A stretch of DNA of 64,000 nucleotides from Nitrospira sp. (GCA_024760505.1 CP058931.1:3482001-3546000); one strand, 5' to 3'. Shown: positions 1 through 8,184, counted from the stretch's first letter. Numbers and translations: made by a program. The notes: generated by a model from the letters alone, not told the origin.

Positions 1-870
1 ACCGCCTCGAATCACCACCTTGCCACCTTGTTCTCCGCCGGCATCCATACCAGATTGGTTTGAGACCCGGATGGTGCCACCCGACCCCATGGTTTGCCCA
101 TGAATATTAGATGTTTGGTCCAAAGTGTTCGCCATAATTTCTCCAGGCGAACGGACACTAGCCAGGGCGATCTGCCCTCCGGGTGCAGTGAGATTGCTAC
201 GGCCAATGGTGATGTCGCCGCCTACGAGCGAAAGCGTTTGGCCTTCCGATACCGACAAGGTGCTGCCTTCGACCGAAATGCCGGCTGGATTTTGGTCGAG
301 AAATCCAAAGGCCGCAATCGGAGCAATGCTGAGGAGAGAATCCTGTGCACCGGGCAGGGCGGTGAACTGTGCCCCATCTGCAAGCCGCACATAATCAGCG
401 GTCGTAAAATGGGTGGCCCCGCCCACATTCAAGGAAGCATTGGGGCCGAAGACTATTCCCGCGGGATTCATCAAAAAGAGATTGGCATTGCCGAAGCCTT
501 TGGTCTGAATGGTTCCAAAAATATTGGAAGGATTGCCGCCGGTGACGCGACTAAGGATGTTTGAAGTCGGAAGTCCCGAATCGTTTAGGAAGTTGGCAAT
601 ATTGTTCGTGGGAACACCAAACTCCCCAAAGCTATGGAAGAGATTGCCTCCGCCACCCGGTCTCGTTCCACCGGTAATATCATGTTGAACCGCTCCGCCG
701 GGAAGATGCCTCGGCGCACTAACCTGAGTATTGAGTCCGGATGAGGTAATGGGTGGTGTTTGAGCCTGAGCCAGACTGCCATCCACAATCACGAAGGTCA
801 CAACGGATAAACAGGCAACGAGTATCCTTCGCAATTTTCTTTGGAAGATTTTGAAAGGAAAGCGAAGCAC
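1..870 (-). CDS. Filamentous haemagglutinin-type (TpsA-like) secreted protein, N-terminal part; runs off left edge
   Basis: I read an open minus-strand frame from a GTG at 870 to position 1 (290 codons, no stop in the window). An in-frame TAA sits just upstream and AAGGA lies about 9 nt before the GTG. Residues 1-36 form a long signal peptide: a basic stretch (KIFQRKLRR), a hydrophobic core and a cleavage-like AQA. Next comes a haemagglutination-activity / TPS secretion domain. It shows the family motifs SNIFGTIQTKGFGNANLFL, NPAGIVFGPNASLNVGG and, later, GGDITIGRSNLTAPGGQIAL. By family knowledge such proteins cross the outer membrane through a TpsB partner and fold as a beta-helix. No TpsB is in the window. 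The C-terminus and true size are unknown. Confidence 0.88.
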   Translation of the reverse strand, partial: MLRFPFKIFQRKLRRILVACLSVVTFVIVDGSLAQAQTPPITSSGLNTQVSAPRHLPGGAVQHDITGGTRPGGGGNLFHSFGEFGVPTNNIANFLNDSGLPTSNILSRVTGGNPSNIFGTIQTKGFGNANLFLMNPAGIVFGPNASLNVGGATHFTTADYVRLADGAQFTALPGAQDSLLSIAPIAAFGFLDQNPAGISVEGSTLSVSEGQTLSLVGGDITIGRSNLTAPGGQIALASVRSPGEIMANTLDQTSNIHGQTMGSGGTIRVSNQSGMDAGGEQGGKVVIRGG

Positions 871-1763
871 TAGGTTCAGTCCTTACTTTTCCTTCTGGTC
901 GAAGTTGATACTATTCTATTCCGTTTGGCTTAGGAATCAAGTGGACGTATTAATGGAACAGCCTGACCCGTGCCTTGCGGGATCAGGGTTTACCTGCCCG
1001 AACGTTGCCTTATAAGTAAATGCTCCTAAGCGTATGATGCCCTTTTGAGGTAATAAGCCAGGACATGTAAAGGTAAAAGAGGCAGGATTCTCTTCCAGAG
1101 ATGGGGAGTGTACCCATTAAAGTAATCTTTTCCCTCCTCGTCTTGTGTTTCTCTAAGGTCTTGAAAACCGTTTCCAGTTGTCAGACACGTTTCATTCTGA
1201 CCCACTTTCAAAATCTGTCCATCAGAAACATCGTCATGCCCGACACGTTCAATCGTGCATCCCTCTACTGTCGTCATTCCCGTCGGCAGTAAGCGGGAAT
1301 CCATCTTCACTCTTTCAACAGATTGAGGCCGGAGAAAATTGAAATGAAGTGTTCCTTCCCGATTCAACAGGATCTCGCCCAATAAAAAACAGGGAAGGAA
1401 GACAATCTTGCTGTTGACCAAGACAAAGCGCTAAAGATGTCGTATCGGAAAACCTCCTATTAAAAAAAAAGAGCGGTGACAGGGCGTGAAGTTTTGAGTT
1501 ATCGCGAAGCGAGTTCACGAGCGTGAGTAATCTTGAGTTTGCCCATCGGACGAACCCGCAGAACTTTCAATGGTACGGCTGCAGGGGGTTTTTTTTTAAG
1601 GTAGAAAAAATCCTTTCTTGAAGTTCTATGATCTTGCTACGTCCAACTTCTGGAGGTGCGTCAGTTATAATGAAGAAGGTAACAAATGGCTAATGGCTCA
1701 AGATTTGAGAGGGGAGAGGTCGTGGAACTTTCTTACAACTGCTTGCTTTATTAAAGACCTTGT
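871..1763. other. Long intergenic region, no convincing gene
   Basis: About 890 bp between the divergent tpsA-like gene and the cupredoxin. Short open frames here have no family features or ribosome sites. The only structure I recognise is a repeat with ATTCCCG/CGGGAAT arms near 1273-1303. A region around 1495-1525 contains short self-similar GCGAAGCGAG/CACGAGCGTGAG words. The promoters of both flanking genes must lie here, but I cannot place them. Confidence 0.6.
1273..1303. repeat. Small inverted repeat of the 'GTCATTCCCG...CGGGAATCCA' type
   Basis: The sequence reads GTCATTCCCG, a 13-nt spacer region, then CGGGAATCCATC. The arms ATTCCCG/CGGGAAT are perfectly inverted. This matches the widespread dispersed repeats (dRS3-like in Neisseria and similar in many other genomes) with a spacer longer than usual. 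Only this single copy is in the window, so calling it dispersed rests on general knowledge. Confidence 0.5.
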
Positions 1764-2198
1764 TTGAGACCAGTAAACATCATACATTCCCTAAAACCGA
1801 TACAATCGGAAAGGAGATATCCTCTAAAAACACTCCAGTGTGTCATTTTTCTCTATGTCGTCTTGCTAGGCACTGTCACGTCAGGAACCGAATTTGTGAA
1901 TGAACCGATCCGGATGGAACATTTCCCTCCCTATTATTATCCGCATGAAGCCGTCGTCTGGGCCGGTGTTCCCATTCAATGGATTAATGCGACCGCGTCC
2001 CCTCATACTGTCCAACATGACGATTGTGGAACAGAGAAACCGTGTCTGTTCGATTCCGGGAAGGTCGCACCCGGAAAGACGTACACCCTCCCAGGACTGC
2101 CTCCTGGACGCTATTCATACCACTGTCAAATCCATCCGATTATGGGCGGAACGTTAATTGTCGAGGATCCGAAAGGCAGAGCTGCTCCTCCGCAATAG
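1764..2198 (+). CDS. Exported cupredoxin (plastocyanin/azurin-like, type 1 copper)
   Basis: A small blue-copper electron carrier. A hydrophobic signal-like segment (QCVIFLYVVLLGTVTSG) precedes a single cupredoxin domain. The type 1 copper ligands are visible: a His in ASPHTVQHDD, and the Cys, His and Met of CQIHPIMGG near the C-terminus. It probably acts in the periplasm. The start is uncertain. The frame opens with TTG at 1764, yet a good AAGGAG at 1811-1816 is followed by no ATG, GTG or TTG in frame until well inside the signal segment. The gene precedes a Rieske/flavodoxin fusion by 80 bp, so the two may share a redox role. Function by family; electron partner unknown. Confidence 0.85.
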   Translation: MRPVNIIHSLKPIQSERRYPLKTLQCVIFLYVVLLGTVTSGTEFVNEPIRMEHFPPYYYPHEAVVWAGVPIQWINATASPHTVQHDDCGTEKPCLFDSGKVAPGKTYTLPGLPPGRYSYHCQIHPIMGGTLIVEDPKGRAAPPQ

Positions 2199-2278
2199 GG
2201 TTGCACGCCATTTCCGGTTGTTGCCCATGACATTTTTATTGGAAAAATTTGACGGAACAATCTAACCGAGGAGTTCGC

Positions 2279-3430
2279 ATGCCCGATGAAACCTGGGTCG
2301 ATGTCGGTGGTGCAGACGAGTTGAAACAGCAGCCGGTGCAGCAAGTGCTGATCGGACGAACACCAGTGGCGTTAATTTACTGCAATGAGCAGTTCGGAGC
2401 GATCAATGGTGCGTGCAACCATGTGGGCGGGCCGTTGGGTGAAGGTACATTGGAGGGAGAGTACGTGGTCTGCCCTTGGCATTATTGGAAGTTTCATTTT
2501 CGGACCGGCAAAGGGGAGCCCGGGTATGAAGAAGACGCAGTGCCGGCCTATGACGTGAAAGTAGAGAACGGGCGAGTCCTGATTCGATCCACGGCGATTT
2601 CGAAACGAACGCGTCAAGCACATGAGCCCCATCCGCTTGCTCGAACTCCCCACAGAGAGGACGGTCCGATTCGGGTTTTCGGACTTTCCACGACCGTTAT
2701 GACGCCTGGTCACCCTCGCTACAGTACTTCAGAAGATTTGCTTGAAGTCGGGCTGAAGCATGCCTCGGACAATCTAGAATGTGAAACGCGGTTGTTGCGT
2801 CTTCGGGATCTGTCCTTTCGCCCCTGCGAGGGTTTTTATTCCAAATCATCACGGGCTTGTACCTGGCCCTGCTCAATTACGCAGATGGATCCCCAAGATG
2901 AGATGGACCAGGTCTACGAAGGGCTGGTCCATTGGGCTGATGTCCTGGTACTGGCCACTCCCATTCGATGGGGGGCAGCAAGCAGCCTCTATTTCAAGAT
3001 GGTTGAGCGGATGAACTGTATACAGAATCAAGAAACGATTTCAGATACACATCTGCTTCATAATAAAGTCGGCGGGTTTATCATTACCGGTGGGCAGGAT
3101 AATATTCAGGCCGTGGCCGGGCAACTACTCGGATTTTTCGCCGAAATCGGTGTACAGTTTCCGCAGTTTCCCTATATTGCCCATTCCCGGGGATGGAGTG
3201 CGGAGGACATGCAAAATAATATGCGCTATGTGCAGAAGTCCCGATCACTCCGGGAAGGCGCGATCGCCCTGGTAGAGCGCTGTGTTCAAATGGCCGGCCT
3301 GCTGGTACACGGAGATTTGGGGGAATGCCGGACGGCGAGAGGCGGGCGAAAAGCCCACGAGCTGGATACCAGGGCTCAGCTGCATGGCTTTACAGAAACC
3401 GAAAAGAATCCAGCGATCAAGCCGGATTAA
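2279..3430 (+). CDS. Rieske [2Fe-2S] domain fused to flavodoxin-like FMN reductase domain
   Basis: 383 aa from the ATG at 2279, which has GAGG 8 nt upstream; a TTG at 2249 is also in frame. Residues 1-105 are a Rieske ferredoxin domain with the cluster ligands C46-x-H48 and C65-x2-H68 (ACNHVGGPLG ... CPWHYW). From about residue 130 a flavodoxin-like NADPH-dependent FMN reductase fold begins (IRVFGLSTTV; RDLSFRPCEGFYSK; LVLATPIRWGAASSLYFKM; GGFIITGGQDNIQ). There is no signal peptide or membrane segment, so it is probably cytoplasmic. The fusion implies internal electron transfer between FMN and the iron-sulfur cluster. The substrate is unknown. The second domain has an extra Cys-rich stretch (SSRACTWPCSITQM). 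Confidence 0.85.
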   Translation: MPDETWVDVGGADELKQQPVQQVLIGRTPVALIYCNEQFGAINGACNHVGGPLGEGTLEGEYVVCPWHYWKFHFRTGKGEPGYEEDAVPAYDVKVENGRVLIRSTAISKRTRQAHEPHPLARTPHREDGPIRVFGLSTTVMTPGHPRYSTSEDLLEVGLKHASDNLECETRLLRLRDLSFRPCEGFYSKSSRACTWPCSITQMDPQDEMDQVYEGLVHWADVLVLATPIRWGAASSLYFKMVERMNCIQNQETISDTHLLHNKVGGFIITGGQDNIQAVAGQLLGFFAEIGVQFPQFPYIAHSRGWSAEDMQNNMRYVQKSRSLREGAIALVERCVQMAGLLVHGDLGECRTARGGRKAHELDTRAQLHGFTETEKNPAIKPD

Positions 3431-3892
3431 ATTTCGGATAGGATGACAGCCCTTCTCAATGTTGAACTCTGGCCTATCTTCTAATTATATTACAACAGAC
3501 AACCCACCGATTGTTGTTTATCGCCAGGAATCTCAGCTTCTATGAGATTTCAAATATGATGTTGACGCATGTCGCATCAGTGCAGTGAAGTTGAATGCCT
3601 ACAATATTCGCACACGGATCCCATGAGTCTTTTTTCCGGTAGAGTCCGCTTTTGCCAGAATCCTGATCCAAGCCTCTCCTTTGGTGGAGATTTTGTATGA
3701 AACACGAATCTGGTTCCACTCACAGTTATCCACACTGGCATGGCTGCCTAAAGGCATAACCGTTGCATTAGTTGCCTTATACGCTCTGCTTTAATTCTGA
3801 ACTTTTTTGTCAGGATTCAGTGGATAATATTTAAAGTTTGGGTTCAACGCTTTATAATAAGAGTCCGTTCGTTCCTACGAGAAGTTTTTCCC
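3431..3892 (+). other. Intergenic region upstream of the twelve-gene cluster
   Basis: About 460 bp without a plausible gene. It separates the Rieske/flavodoxin gene from the cluster that begins at 3893. A TATAAT hexamer at 3853-3858, 35 bp before the first start codon, is the only promoter-like element I can point to. I see no clear terminator for the upstream gene. Confidence 0.5.
3830..3860 (+). promoter_or_regulatory. Candidate promoter of the isoprenoid/Cys-tail cluster
   Basis: A perfect -10 hexamer TATAAT lies at 3853-3858. The hexamer 17 bp upstream (TTTAAA) is a poor match to TTGACA. Transcription would begin near 3865, giving a leader of about 28 nt before the ATG at 3893. This is inferred from consensus only. 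Confidence 0.35.
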
Positions 3893-4804
3893 ATGTATGC
3901 GTCCCAATCCCTCCATACGCCTCTTGATCAATTGTTCAGTTTTTATCGGAAACAGGTGGTGGTCTCTCTGAAGCCGTTAGTGCTGGAGTATTATCCCGAC
4001 CTGTTTAACCACCGGCAGGATGAATACCGGAAGATGATGGAATTGAGTGCCAAAATGACTGTTGTGGGCCATGCCTGCGCGGAGATTGCCGGATTTCCCT
4101 ATGATGCACGTCGGCAAATGATCGGCAGTTTGTTCGGTGGCTGCTGTTTTCTTGCGGACAGTTTTATTGATGACTTTGGATTAGATGTTGCCAATTCCTA
4201 TATTGATCGGATGGATGACCTGTTGACCAAGGGTTGGTTTGAGATTCAGACGGATCGAGAAAAACTGTTTTATGTCATTATTGCGCGTTTATTTGCTGAA
4301 CGGGACGTCCTGGATCCTCTGCTTCGGCAAGCCATACTGTTGCTCTTTCAGGCACAAAAACGGGATGTGGCCTTCCGTTCTGATCCGGACAGCATTCGCT
4401 CACGTCCCCGCCGGGAACAATTGCGAATCTTACGGGAAAGCGCCAGGAACCGAAGTGGTCATGCTATTTTAGTTCTCACAGGATTTTTAGTCCCGGTGGT
4501 TCCTCTGCATTATGTAAGTATGATCTTTCTCGCAGGCTCCTTGATCATGCATATCGACGATCACGGGGATTGTTATTCAGACTTGCATTACCATCGGTTG
4601 ACTTATCTCAATCAGGTTGCCGACCCCGAACGCACTCTTCGTCGGATCTTTCATGGGCATATTGCCCGTTTGCGGCAGGGGCTACCTGAAGGCTCAGGGC
4701 GGGATTTGCTGATTGCCTTTTTGACCAAATATTTTTCGACACGTCTCAAAAAGCATCGTTTGCAAAAAACGCATCGAGAGTTGGCTTGGGCGGTCTATGA
4801 TTAA
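3893..4804 (+). CDS. Class I isoprenoid synthase-like protein (polyprenyl/terpene synthase fold)
   Basis: 303 aa, mostly alpha-helical by composition, no signal peptide. Two aspartate-rich segments are placed as in class I isoprenoid synthases: LADSFIDDFGLD near residue 90, and HIDDHGDCYSDLHYHRLTYL near residue 220. The second resembles the DDxxD / DxxxD magnesium-diphosphate motifs of polyprenyl synthases, squalene/phytoene synthases and UbiA-type prenyltransferases. I cannot assign it to one of these. It could make a prenyl diphosphate or use one as donor. It is the first gene of a same-strand run ending at 12468 that also holds a geranylgeranyl-reductase-family gene, which supports a prenyl-lipid role. 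The ribosome site is weak. Family call is moderate; substrate is unknown. Confidence 0.5.
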   Translation: MYASQSLHTPLDQLFSFYRKQVVVSLKPLVLEYYPDLFNHRQDEYRKMMELSAKMTVVGHACAEIAGFPYDARRQMIGSLFGGCCFLADSFIDDFGLDVANSYIDRMDDLLTKGWFEIQTDREKLFYVIIARLFAERDVLDPLLRQAILLLFQAQKRDVAFRSDPDSIRSRPRREQLRILRESARNRSGHAILVLTGFLVPVVPLHYVSMIFLAGSLIMHIDDHGDCYSDLHYHRLTYLNQVADPERTLRRIFHGHIARLRQGLPEGSGRDLLIAFLTKYFSTRLKKHRLQKTHRELAWAVYD

Positions 4805-4920
4805 GCTCCCAGGAAAAATCATCTCGACCGTGGTGGAAGTGGTGTGTCCGGTTGGTCGTATTTTCACGGAGGCAAACGTTCAAGGAAGAGGAGGCCCGGT
4901 GGTCAGGAACACAGAGAAAT

Positions 4921-5628
4921 ATGGGACGTTCTCCTGAGGGTACAACGGGAACCACGGAAGTGTATTGGGGTGATGTGTTTGCGATTGCCCTTCAGGAGCT
5001 ACGGTCCCAAGGAAAAGTTAGCGATGCGCTCCCCCTGTTACGCATTGATGGCCAAGCCGAAGCAGCCATGGCCCCGTATCAATTCGATCCGGTTTATGGG
5101 AAACTTCATCGTCGGGAATGTTCGAATATTGCTGACGATTCCCGGTCGGCGCTTTTCGCCAGATGGAGCATGGGGAGAGATGAACAATTCCTGGCCTGTT
5201 CCCATTGCCGTCCGCACCCCTATCCTCGTGGCCAGGAAGCACAGGACGTAACGTTGGATATTTTATTTGGTGTCATCTCCATTCTGGATCAGTTCGGAAC
5301 AGTTCTGCGGGAACGTGGCAAAGAATATCGCACTTCCAGTGACGGGCAGGAACTTGAACGAAAACTTGAAGATTTATACCAAAACCTTAATCGACAACAA
5401 AAAGACACGATTGAAGTGATGTTGCATTCCATGGATCAGATGGTGAAATTCTTGCGAGAGGCGGATAGAAACCTGAGTCAGGTGTACGACAAGCCGATGA
5501 ATGGTCACGTGCAGACGAATGGCCATGGAATGGCGAAAAAGAAGGCCAATGGGACCGGAACGATGAAAGCCGGGAATGGAAACGGCAAGCGTCCGGTGCG
5601 TCGCCAAGATTCAAGGAAGTCGAAATAA
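4921..5628 (+). CDS. Conserved-looking hypothetical protein with CxxC and coiled coil
   Basis: 235 aa from the ATG at 4921; a TTG at 4852 would add 23 residues that look unlike protein-coding sequence. Family not recognised. The first half has an LHRREC motif and then CSHCRPHPYPRG, a possible zinc or metal knuckle made of His and Cys. The middle (about residues 120-185) is helical and charged (ERKLEDLYQNLNRQQKDTIE), probably coiled coil. The last 50 residues are low-complexity Gly/Asn/Lys/Arg (NGHGMAKKKANGTG), likely disordered and basic. No export signal. Second gene of the cluster, 116 bp after the isoprenoid-synthase-like gene. Confidence 0.7.
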   Translation: MGRSPEGTTGTTEVYWGDVFAIALQELRSQGKVSDALPLLRIDGQAEAAMAPYQFDPVYGKLHRRECSNIADDSRSALFARWSMGRDEQFLACSHCRPHPYPRGQEAQDVTLDILFGVISILDQFGTVLRERGKEYRTSSDGQELERKLEDLYQNLNRQQKDTIEVMLHSMDQMVKFLREADRNLSQVYDKPMNGHVQTNGHGMAKKKANGTGTMKAGNGNGKRPVRRQDSRKSK

Positions 5629-5730
5629 TCAAGGGTGAGTATGGCCACGTCAAATTCAGGGGAAGCAAGGTATTGAAGGGAACGCCCTAATTTGGGTACC
5701 CCGGTTTCATTTTTTACCAAAGGTGATAGA

Positions 5731-5937
5731 ATGGCGGCCAATATGGTCCTTCGAATTAAACTCGGTCCCTTTGTCTCGTTTGAGATTGAAGGGGAGAACT
5801 GTGAAGAAATTTGTCAATCCTTGAAGGGGTTTGAAAAATTGAATGAACGGATTGATGCGATGTGTAGTGATTTGGCCGAGCGGGTCTATCCGGATGGGAT
5901 GACGGCTCAACAGACAGGACAGGAGGAGGCGACGTGA
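5731..5937 (+). CDS. Small hypothetical protein of the isoprenoid/Cys-tail cluster
   Basis: 68 aa, not recognised. The ATG at 5731 follows AAAGGTGAT, a fair ribosome site. The N-terminus looks beta-stranded (MVLRIKLGPFVSFEIEG); the rest is helical and charged (SLKGFEKLNERIDAMCSDLAERV), with two cysteines in NCEEIC and one in MCSD. The stop overlaps the GTG start of the next gene (GTGA at 5934-5937), so the pair is probably translationally coupled. Confidence 0.65.
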   Translation: MAANMVLRIKLGPFVSFEIEGENCEEICQSLKGFEKLNERIDAMCSDLAERVYPDGMTAQQTGQEEAT

Positions 5938-6362
5938 ATTTTAAAGGTCACCTGGGTATGGAGAGCTGCCCGGATTTTTCTGTCCAGGCTAAAACCGAAC
6001 CCATCGCCTTTGCCACGAAGGCCAAAGGATCGTTGGTCGCACAGGTGAGTGCAATCTCGGTACGGGTAGGGGAGATCCCGATCAATCTGTCGATTCCCTT
6101 TCTTCGACGGGCCGGTGGAATCCATACGGTGGCTTCGATTGGCAGTTTTGGTATTAAACTTTCTCCTTTTACCGTCGCCGTTGAAGGGGCCAATGTGCAG
6201 TTAGCCGGGGTCCTGGGCACAAAAGGTATCACGACACAACTGGAGGGGAAGGTTGGATGTAAATCCAAAATAAGCTTCAATGGCAAACTCTTCGGGAAGA
6301 TTGCCAATTGTTCCGTGGATCTTCCGGACGATGACTTTGAAGAACACGTCGACACGATGTAG
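5934..6362 (+). CDS. Hypothetical beta-rich protein
   Basis: 142 aa from a GTG at 5934 preceded by GGAGGAGG, a very strong ribosome site. The start overlaps the stop of the upstream 68-aa gene. Family not recognised. The sequence alternates hydrophobic and polar residues in short strands separated by glycines (SLVAQVSAISVRVGEIPINL; GANVQLAGVLGTKGITTQLEG), suggesting a beta-sandwich or beta-barrel-like sheet. Three cysteines (ESCPDF, VGCKSK, ANCSVD) are spread along it. No signal peptide or membrane helix. It belongs to the cluster by strand, spacing and coupling. Confidence 0.7.
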   Translation: MNFKGHLGMESCPDFSVQAKTEPIAFATKAKGSLVAQVSAISVRVGEIPINLSIPFLRRAGGIHTVASIGSFGIKLSPFTVAVEGANVQLAGVLGTKGITTQLEGKVGCKSKISFNGKLFGKIANCSVDLPDDDFEEHVDTM

Positions 6363-6378
6363 CTGTCATCGTGAGAAC

Positions 6379-7113
6379 ATGATTGAGAAAGGTCTGTCCG
6401 TGTCAGTTCATCCTGCACCATGCCGTCACTCCCATCTGACTTACCAGGTCTACCATCAGGTCGTCTATCAGCATCAAATCGAAGTGGAGGTTTGGCCGGC
6501 CAACGTTGAAGTGTATTTTCGTGATGAACGATATGCCGATCCTGTGAATACGCAGGTCCGGTTTCACGCTTCGGTGTATAACGGGATGAGCAGTAAGGTG
6601 AATTGGGCCGTTCAGGATTCTGCAGGAAATCCCGGGGCGGGTTCGATTGATCCGACCGGTTTATATCTTGCTCCTCCGAAAGGCAGCCTTTCTCACGGGA
6701 CAACCGACATTATCATCGCCACAGCGGCGGAAAGCCCCTTTCGGAAAGCCTATGCCTTTGTCACGTTGATGGGAAATGGGCCCGAGCCGCTTCTTCAACC
6801 AATCCTTGAAATTTTCCCCAAACAGGCGTATCTCTATTATCCTCAGGGTCATGATAACGCCTACATCGATCAGAGCAACACCCAACAATTATTCCGGGCG
6901 ACGATTCGGCACAGTACAGGGACGGCTGTTCAGTGGCTGGTGGATTCAGTGGTGCAGAGCGGGGCGGGCACTGTTCCCTGGTTTCTTTATCAGCTTACAG
7001 GATCGGGCGCTTCCAAAGTCGTGACGATTTCAGCCCGATTACAAACCCAGCCGGCCATTCTCGATGAGGCCAAGGCGATTCACCTAAACTATAGCTGGCC
7101 AGGACTTGTGTAG
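6379..7113 (+). CDS. Hypothetical protein with Ig-like beta domains
   Basis: 244 aa from the ATG at 6379, 17 bp after the previous stop. The frame is open further upstream, but there it overlaps the preceding gene and looks non-coding. The body resembles bacterial Ig-like repeats: VNTQVRFHASVYNGMSSKVN, then VQDSAGNPGAGSIDPTGLYL (the GxIDxxGLYxAP pattern of BIG-type domains), then TDIIIATAAES. A second, weaker copy follows (TGTAVQWLVDSVVQSGAGTV ... ASKVVTISARL). The N-terminus is His-rich (HPAPCRHSHLTYQVYHQ). Such domains are usually extracytoplasmic, yet no signal peptide is visible, which is odd. Its role is presumably structural or adhesive within the cluster's assembly. Confidence 0.7.
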   Translation: MIEKGLSVSVHPAPCRHSHLTYQVYHQVVYQHQIEVEVWPANVEVYFRDERYADPVNTQVRFHASVYNGMSSKVNWAVQDSAGNPGAGSIDPTGLYLAPPKGSLSHGTTDIIIATAAESPFRKAYAFVTLMGNGPEPLLQPILEIFPKQAYLYYPQGHDNAYIDQSNTQQLFRATIRHSTGTAVQWLVDSVVQSGAGTVPWFLYQLTGSGASKVVTISARLQTQPAILDEAKAIHLNYSWPGLV

Positions 7114-7137
7114 CATCCGCCAGGGAAGGGCATCCAT

Positions 7138-7902
7138 ATGGGCGACATAAAAATTAAAGAGGCAAAAAATCTCGATAAATTGCGGATCAGTGAGTTGAGT
7201 AATGTGGATCCGCTTGTGATCAGCGAAGTTCGACATATTGCCCCGGCCGCCGTTCACATTAAAGAACTGAATCATATTGATCCCCTGACGATTGAATCCC
7301 TCCGCATCAATGAAGTTCGCAACCTGGATCCGATCCGTGTTGAACAGTTCAATGTGACCAACCTGCCAACCGTCAATTTGTCACTCCGGCAGATCCCTGC
7401 GGTTGATATGAATATCCGGCGCTTGCCTCCCGTGTCGATCGGACTTCATCAGGATTTTTGTCTTCCCTCCAGCTACACGTTACGCGCACGGTTATTAGGG
7501 ATTGAATTCCTCCGCCTTAATCTGGAGGGGCGGACCATGGTTTCCCCAAGGGATAAGGTCAGGCGTGAGCAATCGCGTATTCCCGCGCAAAGCTTCCCTC
7601 AGGTGGCGACAGCCGGCAATCCGGGTATTCCATCTCGATCGATTCCCAAAGGTTCGCGGGTTGTGGTGACGGGATCACCATGTCAGCCCATGCCTTCGTC
7701 TCATCAGGCAAAGCCCGGGACGTCTCCGGGGCAACCTCTCAGGAAAGAGGGTTTCAGGCATGGAGGTGAGTACGGAGGGGGGAGACAAGCCTCTTCGGGT
7801 GGATTGAAAGTGGGAAATGTCCCTTCTCGTACCTTTCCGATGACTAAGGCCGGGTCTCAGATGGATTTCATGGATAGTGCTGTCAGCGGCGGGGAGGATT
7901 AA
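7138..7902 (+). CDS. Short-repeat solenoid-like protein with Gly/Ser/Pro-rich tail
   Basis: 254 aa; GGGAAGGG precedes the ATG. Residues 1-105 consist of imperfect 10-16-residue units with alternating hydrophobics: KIKEAKNLDKL, RISELSNVDPL, VISEVRHIAPAA, VHIKELNHIDPL, INEVRNLDPI, VEQFNVTNLPTV, LSLRQIPAV, MNIRRLPPV. The pattern suggests a small beta-solenoid or an extended ladder. A globular-looking link follows (SSYTLRARLLGIEFLRLNLE). The last 120 residues are low complexity and basic. I vaguely recall similar proteins in Proteobacteria but cannot name the family. No signal peptide. Same strand as its neighbours, 24 bp after the Ig-like gene. Confidence 0.75.
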   Translation: MGDIKIKEAKNLDKLRISELSNVDPLVISEVRHIAPAAVHIKELNHIDPLTIESLRINEVRNLDPIRVEQFNVTNLPTVNLSLRQIPAVDMNIRRLPPVSIGLHQDFCLPSSYTLRARLLGIEFLRLNLEGRTMVSPRDKVRREQSRIPAQSFPQVATAGNPGIPSRSIPKGSRVVVTGSPCQPMPSSHQAKPGTSPGQPLRKEGFRHGGEYGGGRQASSGGLKVGNVPSRTFPMTKAGSQMDFMDSAVSGGED

Positions 7903-7905
7903 CCT

Positions 7906-8184
7906 ATGTCCTGTGTACATTCGCAACGCTCATACTCAAAGCATGGACACGATGGGGCTACCATACTGGGACAGACCACTGGTCAGGCTGTTGGCCTGGC
8001 CTTCCATCTGATCGGTGCCGGTGCCCAATTGTTCGGGCAATTCATGCACGGGCTCATCTGGCAGGAGCCACCATGTCCACACGGATGCGCCTGTACGATG
8101 TGTCGTGGGTGTGGACCGGTTGTCCAGCACCATTATTGTGTGCAGTGCCAACCTTCACCCTGTGCGTGCCATTCATGTTGTTAA
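7906..8184 (+). CDS. Small Cys/His-rich protein ending in CHSCC
   Basis: 92 aa, start 4 bp after the previous stop, with GGGGAGG upstream. The middle is a Gly/Ala-rich hydrophobic helix (QAVGLAFHLIGAGAQLFGQF). The C-terminal 40 residues carry eleven cysteines and several histidines (CPHGCACTMCRGCG; HHYCVQCQPSPCACHSCC), enough for metal binding. The protein ends exactly in -SCC. A terminal CC is the classic tail for double geranylgeranylation of Rab GTPases in eukaryotes; any such modification here is inference. The helix is shared in style with the 242-aa and 181-aa proteins of the cluster. Function unknown. Confidence 0.75.
   Translation: MSCVHSQRSYSKHGHDGATILGQTTGQAVGLAFHLIGAGAQLFGQFMHGLIWQEPPCPHGCACTMCRGCGPVVQHHYCVQCQPSPCACHSCC

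Noticed and set aside
94..564. 156-aa plus-strand ORF at the left edge
   Set aside because: It is antisense to the haemagglutinin-type gene, whose minus-strand translation is clearly the coding one.
1026..1421. 131-aa minus-strand ORF in the first intergenic region
   Set aside because: No ribosome site or family features, and it runs through the ATTCCCG/CGGGAAT repeat, so it is a chance frame.
3480..3520. Inverted ACAACA...TTGTTGT words after the Rieske gene as a terminator
   Set aside because: The stem is short and AT-rich, its spacing is poor, and no U tract follows.
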